A stretch of 64,000 bases of DNA from Prauserella alba (GTDB taxonomy: Bacteria > Actinomycetota > Actinomycetes > Mycobacteriales > Pseudonocardiaceae). The stretch is taken from NCBI RefSeq assembly GCF_024171735.1, contig NZ_JAMTCH010000007.1, positions 1 to 64,000 of the forward strand, in the 5' to 3' direction. Within the stretch, counting starts at the first letter, position 1; the number at the start of each line of letters is the position of its first letter. The position numbers and the translations under genes are program-made. The notes beneath the pieces were generated by a model, which was not told the DNA's origin, ran no database searches, and was given only the letters and a program-made list of their open reading frames with translations. Shown here piece after piece: positions 1 to 8,074 of this stretch.

Positions 1-296
1 GAGGCCGACCGGCCCAGCACCCGCGCAATACCCCGCAGCGACATTCCCTCCCGCCGCAGATCCGCGATCCGTTCCCGCTCGGGCAACGTCAAAAACCGGG
101 GATGCAACTCCGCCTGAACCGCCGCCAACGACCCATCACCAGACACCACCGGGTTATATCCACCAGCCCGGGCCGCCCGCACCCACCTCAACCCCGTCGA
201 ACGATGCACCCCCACCGCCCGCGACGCCGCCGCGACATTCCCACCCTCCCCATCCAACACCCGACAAAACACATCCCACACCACCGACAACCCCAC
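1..296 (-). CDS. IS30-family transposase, N-terminal part (runs off window)
   Basis: The frame reads leftward from a GTG at 296 and stays open to the window edge, giving about 98 residues. An HTH-like segment (VAAASRAVGVHRSTGLRWV) is followed by LTLPERERIADLRREGMS and LRGIARVLGRSAS, the signature of the IS30-type HTH that binds the element's ends; the DDE catalytic domain would lie outside the window. The GTG is chosen because a GAGGAG ribosome site sits 5 nt upstream and an in-frame TGA lies just before it. The element's end probably lies between 297 and about 335, where a GTTGCAAC motif occurs at 320-327, but the other end is not in view, so no terminal repeat can be proved. Whether the whole element is intact is unknown. 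Confidence 0.75.
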   Translation of the reverse strand, partial: MGLSVVWDVFCRVLDGEGGNVAAASRAVGVHRSTGLRWVRAARAGGYNPVVSGDGSLAAVQAELHPRFLTLPERERIADLRREGMSLRGIARVLGRSA

Positions 297-501
297 AACC
301 ACTCCTCAAAACCAGGAGCGTTGCAACCACCACTAGAACCCGCCTTGCGCCTCCCGGAGGCCGTGTTGCGTTTTCCGGGGACCGTGTTGCGCCCGTAGCT
401 CATGCACCCGCCCGCCACCCCCAACGTCGCGCTGACGCGCGGCTGCACCTTCGCGCGCGTGTCCTGCGCCGGCGGCGGATCCCGACCGTCTCGTGGGTAG
501 C
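297..501. other. Gap between IS30-type end and MerR gene
   Basis: No gene is supported here. It holds the presumed left end of the insertion sequence and, at about 352-396, two imperfect copies of a CCGGNGGCCGTGTTGCG-like unit. Base composition is as GC-rich as the flanks, and the overlapping open frames look like composition artefacts. Confidence 0.4.
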
Positions 502-1305
502 TCATCCCCGCTCCGTGTCCCCGAGCAGTGCGGCGACGTCGGCGCCTGCTGCGACCAGGGCGATCGTGCGACGGGCGATGTCGGTCAACCGCTCCTGCAG
601 GGCTTCGATGGGGGCGTCGACGTCGCCGAGTTCGCGGACGGCGTCGAGGGTGTCGCGTACGGCGGGGATTCCGTAGCCCGCGGTACGCAACGCGGCCGCG
701 ATGCGTGCTTCGCGAATGACCTGTTGGGGGTACCGCCGCGCCCCGTACGACGTGACCCGCTCCGGCAGCAGCAGTCCTTCGCGCTCCCAGAACCGCAATG
801 TCGAGGTGCGCACGCCGAGCGCCTCCGCAAGCACACCGATGGACATGGCGTCGGGGGATCTGGCGTCGGGGGATCTGGTGTCGGTGGACTCGGCGTCAAC
901 GGACTCGGTGTCGGGGGACGTCTCGTCCTCCTGCGGATCGGTCTCGGTGCGGATCGCCCGAAGCGCGGCGATCGCGTCGAGTGCCTGGTTGCGCAGCCGG
1001 GTGAGGTCGACGTGGAGCGCGCCGACGACGGCGGCCGCCCGGTCGAGCGGCAGGGTGCGGACCTCGCGCAGGGTGCGGCGCGCGGCCACGGGGCCGATCG
1101 CGTCGGCCAATCCGCGGTAGGCACGCAGCGCCACGACGTGCCGGTCGGCGAACCGCCGGTAGTTGTTCGGGGCGCGCGTCGCGGGCGGGATCACGCCGAG
1201 CCGCTCGAGGTCGCGGACCTGCTGTGGGCTGTACCCCGTCGCCGAGGCGAGTGCCGCCGTGGTCAGCGGGCGCCCGCCCGTCGTCGAACCCTCCACAAGC
1301 ACTTC
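502..1305 (-). CDS. Transcriptional regulator with two MerR-type HTH domains
   Basis: Cytoplasmic DNA-binding protein of about 267 residues. The N-terminal part (about 10-60) reads as a MerR winged helix (LTTAALASATGYSPQQVRDL, then NNYRRF). A second, more typical MerR helix-turn-helix lies near residues 150-220 (SIGVLAEALGVRTSTLRFWE, with YGARRY). Between them is an Asp/Ser/Pro linker built from a repeated DxRSPDA-like unit, coded by a slippage-prone tract near 840-920. MerR proteins normally carry one HTH and dimerise; a fused pair could bind as a pseudo-dimer, which is inference. The start is uncertain: GTG at 1305 or 1299, as no clear ribosome site is visible. The divergent DUF6194 gene starts only 17 bp away, so the two share a promoter region. 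Confidence 0.75.
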   Translation of the reverse strand, partial: EVLVEGSTTGGRPLTTAALASATGYSPQQVRDLERLGVIPPATRAPNNYRRFADRHVVALRAYRGLADAIGPVAARRTLREVRTLPLDRAAAVVGALHVDLTRLRNQALDAIAALRAIRTETDPQEDETSPDTESVDAESTDTRSPDARSPDAMSIGVLAEALGVRTSTLRFWEREGLLLPERVTSYGARRYPQQVIREARIAAALRTAGYGIPAVRDTLDAVRELGDVDAPIEALQERLTDIARRTIALVAAGADVAALLGDTERG

Positions 1306-1322
1306 AATAACAGACTTGAGCC

Positions 1323-1781
1323 ATGAGCATCGACGACATTCTCGGCCACGTCCGCACCTTTCCCGGCTCGCTGGTGCTCTCACCGGAGCCCGGCGGCGAC
1401 CACCCGGAGATCGCATGGGGCGATCACTTCATCTACTACGCGCCGGACCGGCGGGTTCCGCTGCGCATCCAGCCCTACGCCACGATCGTCACGAAGAACT
1501 ATCCCGCCGACGACGAGTCCCGGCTCGATGCCGACGACAGGTGGCGGATCAACGTCCACGTCACGCGTGAGCGGTTCGCGCTGCTGGTCGGGCAGCAGGC
1601 CGCCGCTGTGGACTTCGCAGGTGTCGACCTCGCGGCGACCGACACGGTGCTGCCGCATCCGGTGTATGCGCGCACCGGGCTGGTCGCCGTCGTGAACCCG
1701 GGTGAGCGCACGGGTGAGCTCGTCGTGGACCTGCTGCGTGAAGCCCACGACCGCGCCATGGCGCGTGCGAACCGGGCCTGA
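1323..1781 (+). CDS. DUF6194 family protein
   Basis: A 152-residue soluble protein without signal peptide or membrane segment. The pattern IAWGDHFIYYAPD, then QPYATIVTKNYPADDESRLD and FRVN-like WRINVHV, matches as I recall it the DUF6194 family of actinobacteria, whose function is not known. The fold resembles MmcQ/YjbR-like domains (inference). It starts at ATG 1323, 17 bp from the divergent double-MerR gene, so the regulator may control it. The C-terminal helix (LLREAHDRAMARANRA) ends at 1781, 85 bp before the next gene on the same strand. Confidence 0.7.
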   Translation: MSIDDILGHVRTFPGSLVLSPEPGGDHPEIAWGDHFIYYAPDRRVPLRIQPYATIVTKNYPADDESRLDADDRWRINVHVTRERFALLVGQQAAAVDFAGVDLAATDTVLPHPVYARTGLVAVVNPGERTGELVVDLLREAHDRAMARANRA

Positions 1782-1866
1782 CCCCGACGCTCGGCGGTGC
1801 TCGTCCCCGGCCGGGAGCGGTGCTCGATGCGCTGCATGGCGAGTGAAAACATCCTACGGTCGGGGG

Positions 1867-2334
1867 ATGCGCCGCCTGTTGCTGCTCGTGCTCGCCGCCC
1901 TGGTCGCCGCGTTCGGCGCGTTCGTCGTCGGGATGCGCCGCAAATCGCCGATCCTGCAGGACCGCCTCCGGCAGTTCAGCAAGCGCGTCATGACGCCCGC
2001 CGTCCTTCCGACGGCAGGTACCGCCGGACAGGGTAACGGCGTGGTGCACCACCGGGGACGCACGAGCGGTCGCGAGTACGCGACGCCGGTGACGCCGGTG
2101 CCGATCACCGGTGGCTTCCTGATCGCACTGCCCTACACCTCGCGCGTCGACTGGGCTCGCAACATTCTCGCCGCCGGCGAGGCCACGATCGTTCACGACG
2201 GGACGAGCCACCGGGTCGTCGATCCGGCCGTGGTGTCCTACCGCGAGGTGGCCGAGCTGCTGCCGCGGTCCGCCCGGATCGGGGCGAGGGTCTTCTCGAT
2301 GGACGAGTTCCTGCGGGTTCGCGCGGCTGGGTAG
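1867..2334 (+). CDS. Nitroreductase/deazaflavin (F420)-dependent oxidoreductase family protein
   Basis: A 155-residue protein opening with a hydrophobic anchor or uncleaved signal (RRLLLLVLAALVAAFGAFVV, residues 2-21). The body has the split-barrel pattern of the Ddn/F420H2-dependent quinone reductase-like family: VVHHRGRTSGREYATPV (the GRxSG nucleotide-binding stretch), then WARNILAAGEATIVHDG, matching the family's WxxNLxAxP motif. Such proteins use coenzyme F420 to reduce quinones or other acceptors at the membrane; the substrate here is unknown. ATG at 1867 is chosen because the anchor begins there and upstream codons are not family-like. Confidence 0.7.
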   Translation: MRRLLLLVLAALVAAFGAFVVGMRRKSPILQDRLRQFSKRVMTPAVLPTAGTAGQGNGVVHHRGRTSGREYATPVTPVPITGGFLIALPYTSRVDWARNILAAGEATIVHDGTSHRVVDPAVVSYREVAELLPRSARIGARVFSMDEFLRVRAAG

Positions 2335-2355
2335 GCGACTCCCGCCGGGACAATT

Positions 2356-2385
2356 CGTAACAGTGCTTATATAAGCCCTGTTACG
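2356..2385. promoter_or_regulatory. 30-bp palindromic operator/promoter of the marR gene
   Basis: An AT-rich near-perfect palindrome in otherwise GC-rich DNA. Arms CGTAACAG and CTGTTACG flank an inner GCTTAT/ATAAGC core, 14 of 15 base pairs matching (only 2364/2377 mismatch). It ends 9 bp before the GTG start of the MarR gene, so binding there would block transcription or initiation. MarR proteins typically bind such palindromes and repress their own operon; that this MarR binds here is inference from position. Confidence 0.75.
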
Positions 2386-2393
2386 ATTACCGG

Positions 2394-2888
2394 GTGACTG
2401 AAGAAACCACTGGTCAGGGCGATCCGACGGACGTCGGCTTCTGGCGGCCGCTGCGACGGTTGCAGGACGCGATGGACGCCGAGATCGCGCGCCTGTACGC
2501 CGAACACGGCGTGGACGTCAGGCCTCGACACACGATGCCGCTGATCCGCCTCGGCAGGCTCGGGCCGATGACGATCCGCAGGCTCGCCGAAACCACCGAG
2601 GTGACGCATTCGGCGATGAGCCAGACCGTCGCCTCCCTCCGCGGCGACGGTCTGGTCGCCACCCGTCCCGGGGACGACGCGCGCACCCGCGTCGTCGAAC
2701 TCACCGACGCGGGCCGTGAGCTGTTGCCGTTCCTCGAAGCGGAGTGGCGCGCGACCGAAGCGGCGGTCGCCGAGCTCGACGCCGAACTGCCGTACGCCTT
2801 CAGCCGCGTCGTCGCGGACATGGCCGCCGCCCTCGAACGGAAGCCGTTCCGCGATCGCATCGCGGAACGGCTTCCGGACGCGCCGTGA
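2394..2888 (+). CDS. MarR family transcriptional regulator
   Basis: A 164-residue winged-helix repressor. The HTH region is visible around residues 60-105: MTIRRLAETTEVTHSAMSQT, then VASLRGDGLVATRPGDDART with the typical wing D-x-R and VELTDAGRELL. MarR proteins bind palindromes as dimers and release on ligand or oxidant. A 30-bp palindrome lies directly upstream, and the next gene 31 bp downstream is an MFS exporter, the classic repressor-pump arrangement. From memory, a MarR gene also lies beside leuS in mycobacteria (Rv0042c), so this may be an old neighbour. GTG 2394 is the only sensible start. Confidence 0.88.
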   Translation: MTEETTGQGDPTDVGFWRPLRRLQDAMDAEIARLYAEHGVDVRPRHTMPLIRLGRLGPMTIRRLAETTEVTHSAMSQTVASLRGDGLVATRPGDDARTRVVELTDAGRELLPFLEAEWRATEAAVAELDAELPYAFSRVVADMAAALERKPFRDRIAERLPDAP

Positions 2889-2919
2889 CCCCTCCCGTAC
2901 CGCACCGGACGGCCGGGTC

Positions 2920-4143
2920 GTGAGCCCGCTCGGTGCGCTCGTCGACGTGCGGCCGCTGCGTGCCAGCGCGGACTTCCGCAGGCTGTGGATCAGCACGTCG
3001 GCGTCGACCCTCGGGCAGCAGGTCGCCGTGGTGGCGGTGCTCGCGCAGGCGTGGGCGTTGACGGGCAGTTCGTTCGCGGTCGGCGCCGTCGGGCTGGCAC
3101 AGGCGATCGGCATGGTGATGTGCGGCCTGGTGGGCGGCGCGCTCGCCGACGCCGTCGACCGGCGACGCCTCGTGTTGTGGACCACGGTCGGCCAGACGGT
3201 CGCGGCGACGCTGCTCGCGGTGCAAGCGATTGCGGAGCTGCGGTCGTTCGCGCTGATCCTGGCACTGGTCGGGATGCAGGGCGCGCTGGCCGGCCTCGGG
3301 GCGCCCGCGCGGCGGACGCTGGTGGTGAGCCTCCTGCCGCCCGCGCAGCTCAGCGCCGGGTTGGCGCTGTCGAGTCTGAGCTTCCAGGTGGCGCTGCTGG
3401 TGGGTCCCGCGCTCGGCGGAGTGGTCACGGCGACGTGGGGGCCGACAGGCGGGTACGCCCTCGACGCGGCGTTTCTGCTGGTCGCCGCCTACGGACTGGC
3501 TGGGCTGCCCGCGATCCGGCCAGAGGGCGGGGACCGTCCGGGGTTGCGATCCATCGCCGCGGGACTGCGGTTCGTGGTGGTCAGCCCGGTGCTCGGCGGG
3601 TCGTTCCTGACGGACGTGCTGGCGACCGTCGTCGCCATGCCGGTGGCGCTGTTCCCGGCGATCGCGGCGCAGCGGTTCGACGGCGATCCGCGGCTGATCG
3701 GCTGGTTCCTGTCGGCGATCGCGGTGGGCGGGCTGGCCGCGAGCCTGGCGTCGGGCGTGTTCACGCGGGCGCGGCGGCTCGGGGTGGTGCAGCTCGCAGG
3801 GGCGTTGGGCTGGGGTGTGGCCATGGCGGGGTTCGGTCTGGCCGAGCCGTTGTGGGCGGCGCTGGCCTGGTTGGCGTTCGCCGGCGCCTGCGACGTGGTG
3901 GCGGTGGTGTCACGCGGAGCGGCGACGCAGCTCGCGACGCCGGATTCGCACCGCGGTCGGGTGAGCAGTGTCGAGTTCGTCCTCGGCGCGGCGGGGCCGG
4001 ACGTCGGCAACTTCCGCGCGGGCGGGGTCGCCGGGCTGACGTCGGCGCCGTTCGCGGCGGTGTCGGGTGGTCTGCTCTGCGTGGTGGGTCTGTGCGTACT
4101 GACGCTCGTCAACCGCCCGCTGCGCACCTTCGAACGCCCGTGA
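2920..4143 (+). CDS. MFS transporter (EntS/MFS_3-like exporter)
   Basis: A 407-residue membrane protein with about 10-12 hydrophobic segments. The first loop carries the MFS-like GGALADAVDRRRLVLW, and the opening LRASADFRRLWISTSASTLG is typical of the enterobactin-exporter-like MFS_3 group. Proton-driven export of a small molecule or drug is the family role; substrate unknown. GTG 2920 is chosen because the conserved N-terminus follows directly, 31 bp after marR. It probably shares the marR promoter and palindromic operator. A 53-bp palindromic element begins 18 bp after the stop. Confidence 0.82.
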   Translation: MSPLGALVDVRPLRASADFRRLWISTSASTLGQQVAVVAVLAQAWALTGSSFAVGAVGLAQAIGMVMCGLVGGALADAVDRRRLVLWTTVGQTVAATLLAVQAIAELRSFALILALVGMQGALAGLGAPARRTLVVSLLPPAQLSAGLALSSLSFQVALLVGPALGGVVTATWGPTGGYALDAAFLLVAAYGLAGLPAIRPEGGDRPGLRSIAAGLRFVVVSPVLGGSFLTDVLATVVAMPVALFPAIAAQRFDGDPRLIGWFLSAIAVGGLAASLASGVFTRARRLGVVQLAGALGWGVAMAGFGLAEPLWAALAWLAFAGACDVVAVVSRGAATQLATPDSHRGRVSSVEFVLGAAGPDVGNFRAGGVAGLTSAPFAAVSGGLLCVVGLCVLTLVNRPLRTFERP

Positions 4144-4161
4144 CGTTGCAGTAGTGAAAGT

Positions 4162-4210
4162 CCCCAAGGGCACCTTGGTGGCGTTGAGTGCGACCAAAGT
4201 GCCCTTGGGG
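4162..4210. repeat. 53-bp palindromic element, copy 1 (arm mismatch)
   Basis: Inverted repeat of the CCCCAAGGGCACCTTGG / CCAAAGTGCCCTTGGGG type around a GAGTG-containing loop. It lies between convergent genes (MFS and SdpI-like) where a bidirectional terminator is expected. No T-tract follows. The same sequence recurs at 7896, 36427, 54375, 56757 and 60297, with a decayed copy at 9262. Confidence 0.85.
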
Positions 4211-4227
4211 GCGCCACAACCCGACTG

Positions 4228-4662
4228 CTACGTCTCGTCGGATTGCGCTGCCGCAAGGGCGCCGCAGCCGCCTCCGCCGCACGCGCAGCCACCGCAGCCG
4301 GCAGGTTCGGGCTCCGGTTCGGGCACCGCCTGTGCCGCCCGGTTTCCGAGCGCGCCGCCGCCCGCGACCAGTGCGAACATGCCGACGAGGCCGATCACGG
4401 CGGCGATCACCGTCCCCCAGACGGTCGGCATCACGAATCCGGCCACGCCCGCCAGTACGCCGACGACGCCCGCCACGGCGGTCGGCAGCCCGGCGACCCG
4501 GTTCGCGACCCGGAACGCCTCGTCGCTGCGCAGCGTCGCCCGCGTGCGCACACCCGCCCCGCGGTCACGAGGCAGCTTCTCGCGCAGGCCGAGGACACCG
4601 CCCCAGCCGACGAGGAGGCCGAGGACTGCGGGGATCAACGAGGCGACGATCACGACGATCAC
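4228..4662 (-). CDS. SdpI family membrane protein with Cys/Gly-rich tail
   Basis: A 144-residue protein with three to four hydrophobic segments (residues 2-22, 60-85, 88-105). Between the first and second lies LPRDRGAGVRTRATLRSDEA, the conserved SdpI-type loop. In Bacillus, SdpI confers immunity to the toxin SdpC; actinobacterial members are mostly uncharacterised, so immunity is only a family hint. Odd: the C-terminus after an EPEPEP stretch is CGGCACGGGGCGA, five cysteines in a glycine tract, which could bind metal. GTG 4662 is the assumed start. It is divergent from leuS. Confidence 0.6.
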   Translation of the reverse strand: MIVVIVASLIPAVLGLLVGWGGVLGLREKLPRDRGAGVRTRATLRSDEAFRVANRVAGLPTAVAGVVGVLAGVAGFVMPTVWGTVIAAVIGLVGMFALVAGGGALGNRAAQAVPEPEPEPAGCGGCACGGGGCGALAAAQSDET

Positions 4663-4866
4663 GACCCCGAGAATACGCAGCGGACCGGATCGTCATGTCG
4701 ACACCCGAACCCGCTGTGCGCAGCGTCATGCCGCGCGGGAACGGTTCCGCCGACGTTCGGTGCGCCGGGTCACGCGGGCGGCACCCGGTGTGATCGGGCC
4801 GCGGGGTACGGCCGCGGACCAGTACGCCTACGTAAACCGGGTGACATCGGGAGTTACCATGGGAGC

Positions 4867-4905
4867 GTGAATTCGGCGAGCCTGCTCCTTAGCCGGCCGC
4901 GCTGA
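4867..4905 (+). CDS. leuS leader peptide with three consecutive Leu codons
   Basis: GTG-started 12-codon frame reading [12 protein letters not shown], with CTG CTC CTT in a row at 4882-4890 and a stop at 4903-4905. GGGAG lies just upstream. A TANNNT-type box (TACCAT, 4855-4860) sits 6 nt before the GTG, so the transcript could also be leaderless. Three hairpins follow before leuS. Classical attenuation of leuS by a Leu-rich leader has been predicted in some Streptomyces (Seliverstov and co-workers); a run of Leu codons directly ahead of leucyl-tRNA synthetase fits that mechanism. Confidence 0.7.
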   Translation: MNSASLLLSRPR

Positions 4906-4958
4906 CCCGCGACCAGCGGTCGGCGCGGCGAACCCCTCATGCCTCCAGGCTGGGGGGT
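4896..4958 (+). promoter_or_regulatory. leuS attenuator: alternative hairpins and terminator-like stem
   Basis: Hairpin A pairs 4896-4907 with 4918-4929 (11 of 12 positions plus one G-U) and its 5' arm overlaps the leader peptide's last codons and stop. An alternative small stem CGACC/GGTCG lies at 4910-4922. Hairpin B at 4932-4958 (ACCCCTCA-T-GCCT / AGGC-TGGGGGGT) is followed by ATTGCTTTTC, as in an intrinsic terminator. A ribosome stalled on the Leu codons would cover the 5' arm of hairpin A. The exact antiterminator pairing is not obvious by eye. Confidence 0.55.
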
Positions 4959-5029
4959 CGATTGCTTTTCAGGGCGTTAAACCAGACGTCACAGGTGGCA
5001 GGCCACGAGTGCGGAAGGGTTCCGGCGAG

Positions 5030-7882
5030 ATGACAGACGGCAGCGACACGACCCCGGCGCAGCGGTACAACGCGGCGCTGGCCGGGCAGATCGAGCGGCG
5101 CTGGCAGGACTACTGGTCCGACCACGGCACCTACCACGCGCCCAACCCGGCGGGCCCGCTCTCCGACGAGGCCGCGCCGATGCCGTCCGACAAGCTGTTC
5201 GTGCAGGACATGTTCCCGTACCCGTCGGGATCGGGACTGCACGTCGGCCACCCGTTGGGTTTCATCAGCACCGACGTGTTCGCGCGGTACAACCGCATGA
5301 TCGGTCGCAACGTGCTGCACACGATGGGCTTCGACTCGTTCGGACTGCCAGCCGAGCAGTACGCGGTGCAGACCGGCACGCACCCGCGCACCACCACCGA
5401 GAACAACATCGAGCGGTACCTGGACCAGATCCGCCGCCTGGGCTTCGGCCACGACGAGCGCCGCCGCATCGCGACCACCGACATCGAGTTCTACAAGTGG
5501 ACGCAGTGGATCTTCCTGCAGATCTTCAACTCGTACTACGACGACCGTGAGAACAAGGCGCGGCCCATCGCCGAGCTGGAGAAGCAGTTCGCAGCCGGTG
5601 AGCGTGAGACGCCGGACGGCCGCGCCTGGTCGGAGCTGCCCGCCACCGAGCAGCGGAAGATCATCGACGAGTACCGCCTGGTGTACATCTCCGAGGCTCC
5701 CGTCAACTGGGCGCCCGGCCTGGGCACCGTCGTGGCGAACGAGGAGGTCACCGCCGAGGGACTGACCGAGCGCGGCAACTTCCCCGTGTTCCGCAAGCCG
5801 CTGCGGCAGTGGATGATGCGGATCACCGCGTACGCCGACCGGCTGGTCGACGACCTGGATCTGCTGGACTGGCCCGAGAAGGTCAAGTCCATGCAGCGCA
5901 ACTGGATCGGCCGCTCACGCGGTGCGAACGTCCGCTTCCCAGTGGGCGACGAGACCATCGAGGTGTTCACCACGCGCCCGGACACGCTGTTCGGGTCGAC
6001 CTACATGGTCCTGGCACCGGAACACCCGCTGGTCGACAAGCTGACCGCCGACGCGTGGCCGGACGGTGCGAAGGCGGCGTGGACCGGCGGCGCCGCGACA
6101 CCGGCCGAGGCCGTCGAGGCGTACCGCAAGGAGACCGCGCGCAAGTCCGACCTGGACCGCCAGGAGACCAGGGACAAGACCGGCGTCTTCACCGGCTCGT
6201 ACGCGACGAACCCGGCCAACGGCGAGTCCGTGCCGGTGTTCATCGCCGACTACGTGCTGATGGGCTACGGCACCGGTGCCGTCATGGCGGTGCCCGCCCA
6301 CGACGAGCGCGACTTCGAGTTCGCGACCGCGTTCGAGCTGCCGATCCTGCGCACCGTCGAGGCGCCGGAGGGGAATCCGGCCGACGAGGCCTACACCGGT
6401 GACGGCACCGCGATCAACTCCACCAACGAGGACATCAGCCTGAACGGCCTCGGCGTCGACGACGCCAAGAAGGCCATCATCGGCTGGCTCGAGGAGAAGG
6501 GCCACGGCGAGGGCACCGTGCAGTACAAGCTGCGCGACTGGCTGTTCGCGCGGCAGCGGTACTGGGGCGAGCCGTTCCCCATCGTCTACGACTCCGACGG
6601 CACGCCGATCGCGCTGCCCGAGGATCAGCTGCCCGTCGTGCTGCCGGACGTCGACGAGTACTCGCCGAAGACGTTCGACCCGGACGACGCCGAGTCCGAG
6701 CCCGAGCCGCCGCTGGCGAAGGCCACCGACTGGGTCGAGGTCACGCTGGACCTGGGCGACGGGCCGAAGACGTACCGCCGCGACACCAACGTGATGCCGC
6801 AGTGGGCCGGTTCGTGCTGGTACCAGTTGCGCTACATCGACCCGACGAACGAGGAGCAGTTCGTCGACCCGGAGAACGAGCGGTACTGGATGGGCCCGCG
6901 CGCCGCCGAACACGGCGTGAACGACCCGGGCGGACTGGACCTGTACGTCGGCGGTGTCGAGCACGCGGTGCTGCACCTGCTGTACTCGCGATTCTGGCAC
7001 AAGGTGTTGCACGACCTGGGCTTCCTGTCGTCGGCAGAGCCGTACCGGAAGCTGTTCAACCAGGGTTACATCCAGGCCTACGCCTACACCGACTCCCGCG
7101 GCGTGTACGTGCCAGCCGAGGAGGTGACCGAATCCGAAGGGAAGTTCTTCTACAACGGCGAAGAGGTCACCCAGGAATACGGGAAGATGGGCAAGAGCCT
7201 GAAGAACTCGGTCGCTCCCGACGAGATGGCCGACACCTTCGGGGCGGACACGTTCCGTTTCTACGAGATGTCGATGGGCCCGCTGGCCGATTCGAAGCCG
7301 TGGGCGACGAAGGACGTCGTCGGTGCGCACCGCTTCCTGCAGCGGCTGTGGCGCCTGGTCGTGGACGAGCAGACCGGTGAGCTGCGCGTTTCCGACGACG
7401 AGTTGTCGGCGACGGATCTGAAGCTGCTCAACAAGACCATCGCGAGCGTGCGCGAGGACTACGACGAGCTGCGGTTCAACACGGCGGGCGCGAAGCTGAT
7501 CGAGCTGAACAACCACGTCACGAAGACGTACGGTTCCGCCGGGGCCACGCCGCGTGCGCTGGCCGAGCCGATGGTGCTGATGCTGGCGCCGCTGTGCCCC
7601 CACATCGCCGAGGAGTTGTGGCACCGGCTGGGCCACCCGGACACGCTGGTGCACGGCCCGTTCCCGGTGGCCGACGAGAAGTACCTGGTCGACGAGACGG
7701 TCGAGTACCCGATTCAGGTCAACGGCAAGGTGCGTTCGCGGATCACGGTGGCCTCCGACGCCGGCTCCGGCGACGTGCAGGCGGCCGCGCTGGCCGACGA
7801 GAAGATCGCGGCGGCCCTGGACGGCGGCGAGCCGAAGAAGGTCATCGTCGTACCGGGCAAGCTGGTCAACGTCGTCGTCTGA
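5030..7882 (+). CDS. leuS: Leucine--tRNA ligase (LeuRS)
   Basis: Class I aminoacyl-tRNA synthetase charging tRNA-Leu in the cytoplasm; 950 residues, normal for actinobacterial LeuRS. The HIGH motif is HVGH at residues 71-74 within [13 protein letters not shown]. The CP1 editing domain shows [13 protein letters not shown] near 313. The KMSKS motif is KMGKS near 718-722. The C-terminal anticodon-binding region has [10 protein letters not shown] and the [12 protein letters not shown] end domain. ATG 5030 is preferred over GTG 5009 because the conserved N-terminus begins there and GGCGAG lies just before. Expression is likely controlled by the upstream Leu leader peptide and hairpins. A palindromic element follows the stop by 13 bp. 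Confidence 0.97.
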   Translation: MTDGSDTTPAQRYNAALAGQIERRWQDYWSDHGTYHAPNPAGPLSDEAAPMPSDKLFVQDMFPYPSGSGLHVGHPLGFISTDVFARYNRMIGRNVLHTMGFDSFGLPAEQYAVQTGTHPRTTTENNIERYLDQIRRLGFGHDERRRIATTDIEFYKWTQWIFLQIFNSYYDDRENKARPIAELEKQFAAGERETPDGRAWSELPATEQRKIIDEYRLVYISEAPVNWAPGLGTVVANEEVTAEGLTERGNFPVFRKPLRQWMMRITAYADRLVDDLDLLDWPEKVKSMQRNWIGRSRGANVRFPVGDETIEVFTTRPDTLFGSTYMVLAPEHPLVDKLTADAWPDGAKAAWTGGAATPAEAVEAYRKETARKSDLDRQETRDKTGVFTGSYATNPANGESVPVFIADYVLMGYGTGAVMAVPAHDERDFEFATAFELPILRTVEAPEGNPADEAYTGDGTAINSTNEDISLNGLGVDDAKKAIIGWLEEKGHGEGTVQYKLRDWLFARQRYWGEPFPIVYDSDGTPIALPEDQLPVVLPDVDEYSPKTFDPDDAESEPEPPLAKATDWVEVTLDLGDGPKTYRRDTNVMPQWAGSCWYQLRYIDPTNEEQFVDPENERYWMGPRAAEHGVNDPGGLDLYVGGVEHAVLHLLYSRFWHKVLHDLGFLSSAEPYRKLFNQGYIQAYAYTDSRGVYVPAEEVTESEGKFFYNGEEVTQEYGKMGKSLKNSVAPDEMADTFGADTFRFYEMSMGPLADSKPWATKDVVGAHRFLQRLWRLVVDEQTGELRVSDDELSATDLKLLNKTIASVREDYDELRFNTAGAKLIELNNHVTKTYGSAGATPRALAEPMVLMLAPLCPHIAEELWHRLGHPDTLVHGPFPVADEKYLVDETVEYPIQVNGKVRSRITVASDAGSGDVQAAALADEKIAAALDGGEPKKVIVVPGKLVNVVV

Positions 7883-7895
7883 GCGAGTCCTGAAC

Positions 7896-7948
7896 GCCCC
7901 CAAGGGCACTTTGGTTGCACTCAATGCAACCAAAGTGCCCCTGGGGGC
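7896..7948. repeat. 53-bp palindromic element, copy 2 (3' of leuS)
   Basis: Nearly perfect inverted repeat: GCCCCCAAGGGCACTTTGG on the left, CCAAAGTGCCCCTGGGGGC on the right, with TTGCACTCAATGCAA in the centre, itself palindromic. It sits 13 bp after the leuS stop and is a likely terminator hairpin, though no T-tract follows. Confidence 0.9.
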
Positions 7949-7994
7949 AGGGCGGCCCCCGGGTTAATCGGTTGTGCCGAACCGCGCACGCAAG

Positions 7995-8021
7995 TTGTCC
8001 ACATCCCCTCGGTTGTCCACA
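7995..8021 (+). promoter_or_regulatory. Two directly repeated DnaA-box-like sites (TTGTCCACA)
   Basis: Exact TTGTCCACA occurs at 7995-8003 and 8013-8021, 18 bp start to start. This nonamer is the favoured DnaA box of Streptomyces and related high-GC genera. The pair lies 54 bp before the AbiEi-like gene. Two boxes alone do not make an origin; a regulatory role is possible. The same nonamer could also occur by chance. Confidence 0.5.
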
Positions 8022-8074
8022 GGGATGGCGATCAGTGGTTCCGTCGTCCCCTGGCGGTCCGCACGATCAGACGG

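Noticed and set aside
4976-5020. AGGTGGCAGGCCACG as a T-box motif before leuS
   Set aside because: It does not match the conserved T-box loop (GGTGGNACC) and no specifier stem is visible; the Leu leader explains the region better.
5915-7933. 672-codon open frame on the minus strand across leuS
   Set aside because: It is the shadow of leuS; long antisense frames are expected at this GC content and its translation has no family-like pattern. The same applies to minus-strand frames over the repeat protein (19076-21187) and phoX (52206-54290).
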